From Cupriavidus taiwanensis (GTDB lineage Bacteria > Pseudomonadota > Gammaproteobacteria > Burkholderiales > Burkholderiaceae), in contig NZ_LT976854.1 in NCBI RefSeq assembly GCF_900249755.1, forward strand, positions 1,960,927 to 2,024,926: 64,000 nucleotides of DNA, given 5' to 3'. Below are positions 25,682 through 35,500 of the stretch, in pieces. Within the stretch, counting starts at the first letter, position 1. Each line of letters starts with the position of its first letter. A program made the position numbers and the translations under genes. The notes beneath the pieces are model-generated. The model saw only the letters and a list, made by a program, of their open reading frames with translations, had not been told where the DNA came from and searched no databases.

Positions 25682-28195
25682 CTAGCCGCCCACGTTGAGC
25701 GCCCTGGGCAGCCGGATCTGGATGAACTCGCTGTCATCCGGCATCTTGCTGCCGACATGCCTGCCCACGCTGAACGGGAAGTTGTTGTCGTCGATCACCA
25801 GCAGCGTGGTCGGGTCCAGCACCAGCACGTCTTCGATGGTGTTGAACGGCATGCCGAACGGATCCCCCAGCGCCACGTCGCCCGGCGCGCCGCCGGCGCT
25901 GATGCCGGACGGGTCGCGCAGCGCCATCAGGTTGGCCAGCTCTGACTTGGCGACGTAGTCGCCCGGCTTGCCCAGCGTCACCTGGAACAGCTTCTTGAAG
26001 CCGTTCGGGTCGCCCTGCGAGCCGTCGCGCTCGATGACGATGCCCTCGCTGGCGTTGAACAGGATGAAGTCGCCGATATTGGTGCCCTTGTCGTCGAGCC
26101 GGTACTTGTATTGCACACCGGTGTACCGGCGCGTGGCGATATCGAACTCCGAGATCAGCAGCGTCTTGCCGTCGTGGCCCGCCAGCGGCAGTTCCAGCAG
26201 CGGATAGAGTTTCCTGCCGTCCGGGCTCATCGCCATGCCCTCGAAGCCGCCCGAGCGCTTCGCGCGCAACGGGTTCGACGTCGCGGTGGCGCGGTACGGC
26301 CAGTACAGGCCCGCCATCCACGGCGTGTTGGCGCCGGCTTCGTCCTGCATATTGGTGCCGTCGTCGCTGTTGGCCGCGTCGCCATAGATCGGGAAATCGC
26401 CGAACAGGTACACCGTGCGGATCGCCGGGAACTTCTGCTGCACGCGCAGCAGCGTGCGGAAATCGAAGCTCTGGATATCGGCGCGCTGCGCCATGCCGGC
26501 GGCACTGATCACGCCCGCCAGCGTGTCGGCCATCTGCTCGGCGCCGACGGTGCGGTCCTGGTAGACGTTGCCCTTGCCATCCCTGTCGCTGCGCGGGTTG
26601 AGCTTGGTCTCGAGATTGAAGCGCACCGCCTGCGCGTTCTTCGCGCGCTGTGCCGCCTGCGCATGGCTGCTGCCCGCGCCGGTGCTGTAGTACGCGACAT
26701 AGGCGCTGACCAGGTCGAACACGTCCTGCACGCGCGGCACCACGTACGGGCTAGCGTAGCCCTTGGCCGTCGCCACCGCCGCCGACACCGGCGACAGCGC
26801 CGCATCGTTGCGCTGGCTGGGGCCGCGGAACAGCTTGTCGCAGATAAAGGTGGACTGGATCTGCGCCGCGGTCAGGTTCTTGATCAGCACTTCGTCGGCG
26901 GTGCCGTAGGGCGCGCCATCGGCGCGGCGGCACTTGACCGATTCGATATAGGGATCGTGCTTGAGCACCGCGATGCCATCGGACGTGATGCCGGCATCGG
27001 TCTCCAGCGTCGTCATCAGGTTGTCCAGCGCGGCTTCCATTGCCGGCAGGGTGTTCTCCGGGCGCAGGTCGCGCGCGCCGCGGTGGCCCTGCGCGTCGAA
27101 TTTCGCGGCGTCGATCAGGCCATCGGCGGTCAGGTAGTCGCCGGCCTTGCCATCGCCGTTGGCATCGTGGGCGGCAACGGCCGCGTAGAGCAGGTCAGGC
27201 CGGTCCGAGATGATGCCGTTGACGCCGGCCTTCAGCAGCTCGGTCATCTTCGCGCTGTCGTTGACGGTCCAGGTCACCACGCTGTAGCCGGCGGCCTTGA
27301 CCGAGGCCACGTCGAGCGTGTCGGATGCCGCCGGCACCAGCCCTGGCTGCGGGTTGGCGCCGCGCGCATAGTGCGCATCGGGGCTGGACTTGACGCCGTT
27401 GACGTCGTACTTGAGCTGCACGTAGTACGGAGCGAACACCGGCGCGCGGGTGCCGCCATGCGCGAAGGCATGCGCGCGCACGGCGTTCATGATGCGCACC
27501 GGCGTCGCCTCTTCATTGAACGGGTTCTGCGGCGAGCGGATCTCCTTGCCGGGATTCTCGAAGTCCGGCAGCGGGATCGGCGCTTCCAGCAGCACGCCGT
27601 TGGCATCGGTATGCAGCAGGAACGGGCCGAACTCGTCGCCGAACCACAGCGTGCCGTCGCTGCCGCGCTGCATGCTCTCGATATCGAAATCGGCGCCGGT
27701 CAGCACGCGCTCGGTGGTGAACTGGTTGGCGATTGCGAACTTGATATGCTGGTTCGGATCCTTCAGCTCGATAAAGCTGCGCACCGCGACACTGCCCGCG
27801 CCGCCGGCCGCGGTCTTGAACGCGGGCGCCACGGTGTAGACGCGCAGGTGGAAGTCAGCCGAATTCTCCAGCGAACCATAGCCGTTGTCGGCCATCACCA
27901 TGAAGCTGCCATCCGGATTGCGCAGCACCGCCGAAAAGCCCTGCACCGGCTGCGAAGCGAACGGCGCGGCCTGCCCGTTGAGGTCGCCGGTGACATAGCG
28001 CCCCGACTGCGGTCCGCTGGCAAAGGTGGCGGCGGGCAGCACGGCGCGGCCCACCAGCGTGGGCGCGGTGACCGCGGGCGTGGCGGCACCGTTATCGTTA
28101 TCGTCGCCGCCGCATGCCGCCAGCAGCGATGCCGCCACGGCGGCGGTAGCCAGTGCCGCGCGCGTGCGGCGCGAAGGGAAGACGCTCAGGCGCAT
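25682..28195 (-). CDS. Phytase-like/esterase-like lipoprotein with nested GDPD domain
   Basis: The 837-residue secreted lipoprotein (lipobox LLAAC, Cys28) has two halves of a phytase-like esterase domain at about 45-255 and 648-837 (FEGMAMSPDGRKLYPLLE, FNTIEDVLVLDPTTLLVIDDNN). Between them lies a glycerophosphodiester phosphodiesterase domain: GHRGARDLRPENT (H371, R372, E380), E398 and D400, H413, and FNLETK (E529). The usual C-terminal GDPD elements (TWTVND near 309-313, GVNGIISDRPDLL near 324-336) come before the N-terminal ones, joined by an Asp-rich DANGDGKAGD linker. I start at the ATG at 28195, after AGGAA. Likely role: phosphate scavenging from phospholipid-derived esters. A Pho-box-like promoter lies upstream. 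Confidence 0.82.
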   Translation of the reverse strand: MRLSVFPSRRTRAALATAAVAASLLAACGGDDNDNGAATPAVTAPTLVGRAVLPAATFASGPQSGRYVTGDLNGQAAPFASQPVQGFSAVLRNPDGSFMVMADNGYGSLENSADFHLRVYTVAPAFKTAAGGAGSVAVRSFIELKDPNQHIKFAIANQFTTERVLTGADFDIESMQRGSDGTLWFGDEFGPFLLHTDANGVLLEAPIPLPDFENPGKEIRSPQNPFNEEATPVRIMNAVRAHAFAHGGTRAPVFAPYYVQLKYDVNGVKSSPDAHYARGANPQPGLVPAASDTLDVASVKAAGYSVVTWTVNDSAKMTELLKAGVNGIISDRPDLLYAAVAAHDANGDGKAGDYLTADGLIDAAKFDAQGHRGARDLRPENTLPAMEAALDNLMTTLETDAGITSDGIAVLKHDPYIESVKCRRADGAPYGTADEVLIKNLTAAQIQSTFICDKLFRGPSQRNDAALSPVSAAVATAKGYASPYVVPRVQDVFDLVSAYVAYYSTGAGSSHAQAAQRAKNAQAVRFNLETKLNPRSDRDGKGNVYQDRTVGAEQMADTLAGVISAAGMAQRADIQSFDFRTLLRVQQKFPAIRTVYLFGDFPIYGDAANSDDGTNMQDEAGANTPWMAGLYWPYRATATSNPLRAKRSGGFEGMAMSPDGRKLYPLLELPLAGHDGKTLLISEFDIATRRYTGVQYKYRLDDKGTNIGDFILFNASEGIVIERDGSQGDPNGFKKLFQVTLGKPGDYVAKSELANLMALRDPSGISAGGAPGDVALGDPFGMPFNTIEDVLVLDPTTLLVIDDNNFPFSVGRHVGSKMPDDSEFIQIRLPRALNVGG

Positions 28196-28236
28196 TGCAG
28201 GGTTCCTGGAGTTGGGCAATGCGCCATGGTGGTAGG

Positions 28237-28270
28237 CCGATATGTCGGCCTGATGTCGCTTGCGTGACAG
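28237..28270 (-). promoter_or_regulatory. Pho-box-like promoter of the phytase-like/GDPD gene
   Basis: On the minus strand CTGTCAC and GCGACAT are separated by four bases (28253-28270), and ten bases later comes TATCGG as a possible -10. The first half site matches CTGTCAT in 6/7 positions. The spacing is identical to the site before phoX, and the gene it would drive is a phosphate-ester scavenging enzyme. Confidence 0.45.
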
Positions 28271-28483
28271 CATGAGCGCCAGGCATCAATCGACGGCTCG
28301 CATGCAGCCCTTACTGGTGTTAAGCGCAGTGCAGACCGGAATTCAGCAATGCCTTATTCGCCCGCGCGCAGTTTTGCTGCATGATTTCCGGCCCGGGCCC
28401 CGACCCGGCACTCAAGACTGGGACAGATCGATAACACCACGTCGGAACACAAGGGGTTTATCAACACGAGGACGCATTGACAG

Positions 28484-29236
28484 ATGAACACCAAGCTGCC
28501 GCTATTCACGGTTTGCGCCGCCTTGCTGGCACCGGCCGCATGGGCCGGCAATGACCACCCGCACTGGAGCTACACCGGCCCCACCGGCACCAGCCACTGG
28601 GCCGAACTCGACCAGGCCTACCAGACCTGCGCGCTGGGCAAGCACCAGTCGCCCATCGACATCCGCACCGGCAAGGCCCGGCGCGCCGACCTGAAGCCGA
28701 TCGGCTTCGGCTACGCCGCCGCGCCCGGCACCGTGGTCAACAACGGCCATACCGTGCAGGTCAACCTGCCGGCGGCGGGACAGATCGACCTGGACGGCGT
28801 GCCCTACAAGCTGCTGCAGTTCCACTTCCACACGCCCAGCGAAGAGAAGATCAACGGCAAGACCTATCCGCTGGTGGCGCACCTGGTGCACCAGAACGCC
28901 GAGGGCAAGCTGGCGGTGGTGGCCGTGCTGTTCAAGTCCGGCCGCGAGAATGCAGCGCTCAGGCCGGTCTTCGCCAGCCTGCCGGCCCACGCCGGGGAAT
29001 CGCGTGAACTGCCTGCGCCGCTGGACGTTGCGGCGTTGCTGCCGGCGCAGCAGGCCTATTGGTCCTTCACCGGTTCGCTGACGACGCCGCCATGCAGTGA
29101 GGACGTGCGCTGGCAGGTGCTGAAGACGCCGGTGGAAGTGTCGCCGGCACAGCTGGCGGCGTTCCGGAAGCTGTATCCGATGAACGCGCGGCCGGTGCAG
29201 CCGTTGAATGGGAGGACGGTGCAGGCAAGCCGCTGA
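28484..29236 (+). CDS. Alpha-type carbonic anhydrase, periplasmic
   Basis: The 250-residue protein hydrates CO2 to bicarbonate. A signal peptide (about 1-21, ending AWA) is followed by the alpha-CA fold: WSYTG, QSPIDI, the zinc ligands in QFHFHTPSE (H114, H116) and AHLVH (H133), and GSLTTPPCSE near the end. C49 and the TPPC cysteine probably form the usual disulfide. It is transcribed alone, divergent from the phytase-like gene, and followed by palindromic repeats. Confidence 0.94.
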   Translation: MNTKLPLFTVCAALLAPAAWAGNDHPHWSYTGPTGTSHWAELDQAYQTCALGKHQSPIDIRTGKARRADLKPIGFGYAAAPGTVVNNGHTVQVNLPAAGQIDLDGVPYKLLQFHFHTPSEEKINGKTYPLVAHLVHQNAEGKLAVVAVLFKSGRENAALRPVFASLPAHAGESRELPAPLDVAALLPAQQAYWSFTGSLTTPPCSEDVRWQVLKTPVEVSPAQLAAFRKLYPMNARPVQPLNGRTVQASR

Positions 29237-29250
29237 GATATTTCCAATAC

Positions 29251-29575
29251 CGCTTGGGTACTCCCTCTCCCGCTTGCGGGAGAGGGTCGGGGTGAGGGCC
29301 AGAGCTTTCACGCAGTGCGAACGCCTCGTGCTTGCCACACACCCGCCCTCACCCCCGGCCCCTCTCCCGCAAGCGGGAGAGGGGAGCAACCCGGCGGCAT
29401 GGCGAAGTGCCACGGGCTTTGCAAATCCCGCTTGGGTACTCCCTCTCCCGCTTGCGGGAGAGGGTTGGGGTGAGGGCGGGGAGCGTCATACGAAGTGAAC
29501 GCAGTCGCTATTGCCACCGCTGGCCCCTCACCCCCGGCCCTCTCCCGCGCGCGGGAGAGGGGAGCAAACCGCCAC
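29251..29575. repeat. Tandem palindromic repeat block (REP/BIME-like)
   Basis: This fills the gene-free 361-bp gap 29237-29597. Four near-perfect palindromes share CCCTCTCCCGC-NN-GCGGGAGAGGG, at 29263-29286, 29359-29384, 29441-29464 and 29538-29561. Copies 1 and 3 carry the tail GGGGTGAGGGC on the right, copies 2 and 4 carry its complement on the left, so they alternate in orientation. Copies 1/3 and 2/4 are both about 178 bp apart, so the block is two tandem units of one inverted pair. This matches bacterial REP/BIME elements; no RAYT transposase gene is in the window. Confidence 0.88.
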
Positions 29576-29597
29576 AAGCAACAAGGCTCAACGCCCC

Positions 29598-30353
29598 TCA
29601 CCCCAACCCCCGCATCGCCAACTCTCCACCCAACACCAGCAACCCACAAAAAAACAGCTTGCGAAACCGCTCCGCACTGATCCGATGGCGCAGCCACTGC
29701 CCCAGGAACATGCCGCCGAGCGCAGGCACCAGCGCCAGCGCCGACGCGCCCAGCACCGGCATGTGCAGCAGCGCCCCGCCCAGCGCCAGGCTGACCGCCA
29801 GCGCGATGGTCGACACCGTGAACGACAAGCCCAGCGCCTGCACCAGGCTCTCCTTGTCCAGCCCCAGCCCCTGCAGGTAGGGCACGGCCGGGATCACGAA
29901 CACGCCCGTGACCGCGGTGATGGCGCCGGTGACCAGGCCCATCAGCGGCCCCAGCCAGCGCTCCGCCCCGGCCGGCACCGTCAGCTTCACCGCCGCCAGC
30001 CCCACCAGCGCGTACAGCACCAGCGCCACGCCCAGCGCGGAAGTCGCGTGCGTGGTCATGCCGGCCGGCACCAGTGCCGCGCACAGCCAGGTGCCGGCGC
30101 AGATCGCCGCCAGCATCGGCCACAGGCGCCGCACCAGCAGGCCGAAGCGCGCGCCGCTGAACAGCTGCACCACGTTGGTCACCATCGACGGCGCCACCAG
30201 CAGCGCCGCGGCCTGCGCGGGCGGCATCACCAGCCCCAGCATGCCCACCGCGACCGTGGGCAGGCCCAGCCCTACCACGCCCTTGACGAAGCCCGCCAGC
30301 AGGAAGGTCAGGCCGATAAAGGCTGCCTGCGTGCCGATCGATTCCATCGTCAT
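29598..30353 (-). CDS. TauE/SafE-family membrane exporter
   Basis: A 251-residue protein with about seven or eight membrane segments and two family signatures (GFVKGVVGLGLPTVAVGML near 21-39 and GLVTGAITAVTGVFVIPAVPYL near 137-158). It is distinct from the paralogue at 17464. It follows the ABM monooxygenase by ten bases and the P450 before that, so all three are one leftward operon. Its substrate is unknown. Confidence 0.82.
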   Translation of the reverse strand: MTMESIGTQAAFIGLTFLLAGFVKGVVGLGLPTVAVGMLGLVMPPAQAAALLVAPSMVTNVVQLFSGARFGLLVRRLWPMLAAICAGTWLCAALVPAGMTTHATSALGVALVLYALVGLAAVKLTVPAGAERWLGPLMGLVTGAITAVTGVFVIPAVPYLQGLGLDKESLVQALGLSFTVSTIALAVSLALGGALLHMPVLGASALALVPALGGMFLGQWLRHRISAERFRKLFFCGLLVLGGELAMRGLG

Positions 30354-30363
30354 CGCCGCCCCT

Positions 30364-30720
30364 TCAGCCAGCGTCGCGGTCGTGCACCGCGCGGCTGTCC
30401 GCCGGCGCCTGCTCGCGCGCATCGAGGCCGTAGTCGCGCAGAACCTGTGCCACGCGCAGCCGGTAGCCGGCAAACACCCCGCCGCGCCCGGCGGCCTGCG
30501 CCTGGCGATGCGCCAGCGTATTGCGCCAGGCGATCACCGCGGCCTCGTCGCGGAAGAACGACAGCGACAGCAGCTTGTTGGGGTTGGTCAGGCTCTGGAA
30601 GCGCTCCACCGAGATAAAGCCATCGATGGCCTCGAGCTGCGGGCGCAGGTGCGCGGCGATGTCCAGGTAGTTGTCCTGCCGGCCCGGCGCGGGCTCGACT
30701 TCGAAGATGACGGCGATCAT
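30364..30720 (-). CDS. Antibiotic-biosynthesis-monooxygenase (ABM) domain protein
   Basis: The 118-residue ferredoxin-like-fold protein begins MIAVIFEVEPAPGRQDNYL and has the ABM pattern: a first beta strand, FISVERFQSLTNPNKLLSLSFF, then AVIAWRNTLAHRQAQ. Family members are cofactor-free monooxygenases acting on quinone-like aromatics, or structural relatives. It lies 16 bases after the P450 gene and may act on the same compound. Confidence 0.82.
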   Translation of the reverse strand: MIAVIFEVEPAPGRQDNYLDIAAHLRPQLEAIDGFISVERFQSLTNPNKLLSLSFFRDEAAVIAWRNTLAHRQAQAAGRGGVFAGYRLRVAQVLRDYGLDAREQAPADSRAVHDRDAG

Positions 30721-30736
30721 GGTTGTCTCCACGAGA

Positions 30737-31891
30737 TCAAAGGAAATGGGGAATGCGCGCGTTCAGCGACGGACGATAGCGGAATGCGCGCGCCAGCGCA
30801 GCCGGCTCCGCGCCGCGTGCACACAGCGCCGCCACCGTGGCGGCGGCCAGTGCCTGCGCGAGCTTGTCGCCGGGGCATGCATGGCGGCCATGGCCGAAGG
30901 TCCACGCGCGCGCATCGTCGGCAACACCGCTGCACGACGCCGCGGCCAGCAGCACCAGCACCGCGTCGCCGGCCTTGAGCGCGTGGCCGCACAGCCCGGC
31001 ATCTTCAGCGAGGAACCGGCGCGTGTTCTGTACCGGCGGATCGTACTGCGCCACGCGCGCCACCACGGACGCCAGCGGCATCTCGCCTGCGGCCGGATCG
31101 CGGCCCAGCCACAGCAGCGTATTGCCGGCCAGCGCGGCGGTCGCTTCGCAGGCCTGGACCAGCAAGCCGATGATGTTGGCGGCAACGGCCTGCGGTGCGA
31201 TGCCGGCGGCGTGTGCCGCGTGCTGCAGCGCTGGCAGCGGACCGTCCGCCGCAGCCATGCCGGCCAGCGATGCGGCCAGCCATGTGCCCAGCCACTGCGC
31301 AGCGTCGGCCCCGGCGCGCACGGCATCCGCGTCCGCCAGCGGCGACTGGGCCGCGGCGAACGCCGCGACCTGCTGCGCGACCCCGACCGCCCCGCCAGGG
31401 TCGCGCGCGACCGGCAGGCCGAGCACGCCTGCCACGCCGAGGACCGGCAACGCGAACAGCCAGCGGTTGACCGACGCGGCCGGCATGGCAACGCGCCCGG
31501 CCTCGCCTTCATCCAGCACCCGCGCCATCGCCCCGGCCTGCTGCGCCGCGACGGCCGGATCGACCGCCGCCAGCATCGGCATCAGCAGGGCCTTGAGCGG
31601 CGCATGCGCGGCGCCATCGTTCATCCGGATCAGCCGGCCGAACAGGTCACCGGCGGCGCTGCCGGCCAGTGCGGGCGGCACCGGCTGCGCGGGCGGGCGC
31701 ACGCGGCAGGCGGGATGGGCCAGCACGGCCGCCACTTCACGCGGCCCGGCGGCTACCCACAGCCCCAGGCGCTCGTCACGGAAGAAGGGCCGGGTGGCGG
31801 CCAGTTCACGGTAGTAGGGATAGGGGTCGGGGTGCGTGACCGCGCTGAGCGGGTCGATCCCGGCGAAGCTGGCAGTGATGGTCTCTGGCAT
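30737..31891 (-). CDS. Cytochrome P450, short, lacking canonical ExxR
   Basis: The 384-residue protein has the heme-binding loop FGHGRHACPG with the thiolate at Cys339, an I-helix QACEAT segment near 246-251 in place of AGxET, and YDPPVQNTRR. In the K-helix, where P450s normally have ExxR just before that segment, it reads RVAQ (R279-Q282). The stretch between I- and K-helices and before the heme loop is also shortened. I start at the ATG at 31891. It heads an operon with the ABM protein and an exporter. Product and substrate are unknown. Confidence 0.8.
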   Translation of the reverse strand: MPETITASFAGIDPLSAVTHPDPYPYYRELAATRPFFRDERLGLWVAAGPREVAAVLAHPACRVRPPAQPVPPALAGSAAGDLFGRLIRMNDGAAHAPLKALLMPMLAAVDPAVAAQQAGAMARVLDEGEAGRVAMPAASVNRWLFALPVLGVAGVLGLPVARDPGGAVGVAQQVAAFAAAQSPLADADAVRAGADAAQWLGTWLAASLAGMAAADGPLPALQHAAHAAGIAPQAVAANIIGLLVQACEATAALAGNTLLWLGRDPAAGEMPLASVVARVAQYDPPVQNTRRFLAEDAGLCGHALKAGDAVLVLLAAASCSGVADDARAWTFGHGRHACPGDKLAQALAAATVAALCARGAEPAALARAFRYRPSLNARIPHFL

Positions 31892-32135
31892 GGCGGCGCG
31901 AATCGCATGTAAGGGCTGGCTGCGCCGCAATCTCGGGCGCACACCGGCATCATGCCGCCGCGGCCGGGCCGGAAGATTCACGGTGTGATGAAGGGTCGAA
32001 TGCAGGCGCCGGCGCTGCGGCCCTGCAATTGGTTGTATGCTTTGAGCACGGCGTGCCGGCCGCCACGCGCGGCCGCCGGCATCGGGGCCTTCACCGCGCT
32101 GCCGGGCACGCCATACCAAGTACGGCGGTGACGAC

Positions 32136-32531
32136 ATGAAGCGTGTTCACGCACTGGTTGTGGCCGGCATCATGTTGTCGGCGTGCGTATCCACCGGCGT
32201 CGACGTGAAGCCCGAGCACTTGTCGAACTTCCTGCCCGGCTTCTCCACGCTCGACGAGGTCACCGCGCAGCTTGGCCCGCCTTCCTCGCACGCCAAGCTG
32301 CGCGACGGCTCGACCATCCTGGTCTATTCGTTCGCCGCCTCGCAGCCCCATCCCGAGAGCTTTATTCCCTTCATCGGGCCGTTGTTTGCCGGCGGCGCGA
32401 TCCGCGCTTCGACGGTGCTGTTCGAGTTCGACCACAACGGTGTGCTGATGAGCCAGCGCCGGACCACGTCGAGCGGGGTCTCGGGATGGAGCGTGCTGAC
32501 GCCGGGCGCGATGCCCGGCGCCGCGCAGTAA
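32136..32531 (+). CDS. Small lipoprotein, BamE/SmpA-like
   Basis: The 131-residue protein has a lipoprotein signal (MLSAC, Cys17) and a compact domain: LSNFLPGFSTLDEVTAQLGPPSSHAKLRDGSTILVYSF, which resembles the BamE/OmlA fold in which a short motif is followed by LGxP. VLFEFDHNGVLMSQ follows as the last strand. It may be anchored in the outer membrane. The neighbour czcA is convergent. Confidence 0.65.
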   Translation: MKRVHALVVAGIMLSACVSTGVDVKPEHLSNFLPGFSTLDEVTAQLGPPSSHAKLRDGSTILVYSFAASQPHPESFIPFIGPLFAGGAIRASTVLFEFDHNGVLMSQRRTTSSGVSGWSVLTPGAMPGAAQ

Positions 32532-32541
32532 GCCGCGCTCG

Positions 32542-35500
32542 TCACGCCTCCATTCGCGCCATCTGTCCTGCGGCTCGCACCGTCGCCGGGTCGTCGTTGC
32601 GGTGCGCCAGCCGGTACAGCACCGGCAACACCAGCAAGGTCAGCGCCGTCGACGACAGGATGCCGCCGATCACCACCGTCGCCAGCGGGCGCTGCACCTC
32701 GGCGCCGGTGCCGGTGGCCAGCGCCATCGGCACGAAGCCAAGCGACGCAACCAGCGCCGTCATCAGCACCGGCCTCAGCCGCGTCAACGCCCCATCGCGG
32801 ATCGCCGCATCCAGTCCATGGCCTTCCTCGCGCAGCGAGCGGATAAACGACAGCATCACCAGCCCGTTGAGCACCGCCACGCCGCACAGCGCGATAAAGC
32901 CCACCGCCGCCGAGATCGACAGCGGAATGCCGCGCAGCCACAGCGCCAAAATGCCGCCGGTCAGCGCGAACGGAATGCCGGTGAAGACCAGCAGCCCGTC
33001 CTTGACGTTGCCGAACATGGCGAACAGCAGCACGAACACCAGCCCCAGCGCCAGCGGCACCACCACGCGCAGCCGCGCGGTGGCGGACTGCAATTGCTCG
33101 AAGGTGCCGCCCCAGCTGGTCCAGTAGCCCGCCGGGATCTGCACGCGCGCGCGGATGGCGGCCTCGGCCTCGGGCACGAAGCTGCCGATATCGCGCCCGC
33201 GCACACTGGCGCTGACCACGATGCGGCGCTTGCCGTTCTCGCGCGAGACCTGGTTGGGGCCCGGCGCGATCTCCACGCTGGCGACTTCGCTCAGCGGGAT
33301 ATAGCTGGTGCGCGCGGCGGCCTCCTTCGGCAGCGGCACCGGCAGCCGCCGCAGCGCTTCCACGTCCTCGCGCACGGCATCGGGCAGGCGCACCACGATG
33401 TCGAAGCGCCGGTCGCCGCTGAAGAAGGTGCCAGACACCTTGCCGCCGATGCCGATCGCCACCGCATCCTGGATATCGCTCAGGTTCAGGCCGTAGCGCG
33501 CCGCCTTGTTGCGGTCGATCTGCACCGTCAGCATCGGCAGGCCGGTGGTCTGTTCGACCTTCACCTCGGCCGCGCCGGGGATGTCCTGCAGCACCGCCGC
33601 GATGCGATTGGCGGTCTGCTCCAGCACGGCATTGTCGTCGCCGAACACCTTGACCGCCACGTCCGAGCGCACGCCGGAAATCAGCTCATTGAAGCGCAGC
33701 TGGATCGGTTGCGAGAACTCATAGTTGTTGCCCGGCAGCTTGCCGACCTCATCGCGGATCGCGGCGATCAGCTCGTCGCGCGTGCGGCGGGGCTCGGGCC
33801 ATTGCGCAACAGGCTTGAGCATGATGTAGCCGTCGGAGATATTCGGCGGCATCGGGTCGGAAGCGATCTCCGCGGTGCCGGTGCGCGCAAAGACGCGCTC
33901 GATCTCCGGGAACCTGGCCTTCAGCGCGGTTTCCAGCTGCTGCTGCATCGCCACCGATTGCGTCAGGCTGGTGCCGGGGATGCGCAAGGCCTGGATCGCC
34001 AGGTCGCCCTCGTTCAGGCTGGGCACGAACTCGCTGCCCAGCCGCGTGGCAATGGCCAGGCACAATGCCACCGCCACGCCGGCAAACGTCAGCACCACTG
34101 GCGTCGCGGCCAGCGCGCGCTCCAGCAGCACCGCGTAGCAGCGGCGCGCCCACGCCATCAGCCGGTTCTCGCGCTCGGCCACGCGCTTGCCGATAAACAG
34201 CGCCACCGCCGCGGGCACGAAGGTCACAGACAACACCATCGCCCCCAGCAGCGCCAGCACCACGGTGAAGGCCATCGGGTGGAACATCTTTCCCTCGACC
34301 CCGGTCAGCGCAAAGATCGGCAGGTACACCACCATGATGATCAGCTGGCCGTACAGCAGCGGCCGGCGCGCCTCGCGCGCCGCGGCGAAGACTTCATGCA
34401 GGCGTTCGCCGCGCGTGAGGGGCCGGCCGTGGCGCGCCTGCGCATGCGCCAGCCGGCGCACGCAGTTCTCGACGATCACCACCGCGCCGTCGACGATGAT
34501 GCCGAAGTCGAGCGCGCCCAGGCTCATCAGGTTGGCGCTGATGCGGTAGTGCACCATGCCCGTGAAGGTGAACAGCATCGACAGCGGGATCACCAGCGCG
34601 GTGATCAGCGCCGCGCGCAGGTTGCCCAGGAACAGGAACAGGATGGCGATCACAAGCACCGCCCCTTCCAGCAGGTTCGTCTTGACCGTGGCGATGGCCT
34701 TGTCGACCAGCGTGGTGCGGTCGTACACCGTGACGGCCTGCACGCCCTTGGGCAGGGTGCGGTTGATCTCGGCCATCTTGCGGTCCACCGCCTGCGACAC
34801 CGCGCGGCTGTTCTCGCCGATCAGCATGAACACGGTGCCCAGCACCACCTCGCGGCCGTTCTCGGTGGCCGCGCCGGTGCGCAGTTCGCCGCCGGTCTGC
34901 ACGGTGGCCACGTCGCGCACGCGGATCGGCTGGCCCTGCGCGGTACCGACGATCACGTCGCCGATATCTTCAAGCGAGCGCACCTGCCCCGGCACGCGCA
35001 CCAGGTACTGCTCGCCGCGGCGCTCGATATAGCCGGCGCCGACGTTGTCGTTGTTCTTCTCCAGCGCGCCCACCACATCGGCCAGCGACAACCCGTACGA
35101 CGCCATGCGCTCCAGGCTGGGCGCGACCACATAGGCGCGCGCATGGCCGCCGATGGCATTGACCTCGGTCACGCCGGGCACGTTGCGCAGCTGCGGGCGG
35201 ATCACCCAGTCCTGGATCTCGCGCAGGTCCGACAGCGTGTAAGCGGTGCCATCGGCCTTGCGCGCGCCGGGGTCGGCCTCGACCGTCCACAGGTAGATCT
35301 CGCCCAGCCCGGTCGAGATCGGGCCCATCGCGGGCGTGATGCCGGCGGGCAGCTGGTCGCGCGCTTCCTGGATGCGCTGGTTGACCAGCTGGCGCGCAAA
35401 GTGGATATCGGTGCCGTCGCGGAAGATCACCGTCACCTGCGACAGCCCGTAGCGCGACAGCGAGCGGGTCTGCTCCAGCCCGGGCAGGCCCGCCATCACG

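Noticed and set aside
29263-29561. Regularly spaced palindromes considered as a CRISPR array
   Set aside because: Only four units, alternating in orientation, each self-complementary over its full length, with spacers of unequal length and no cas genes.
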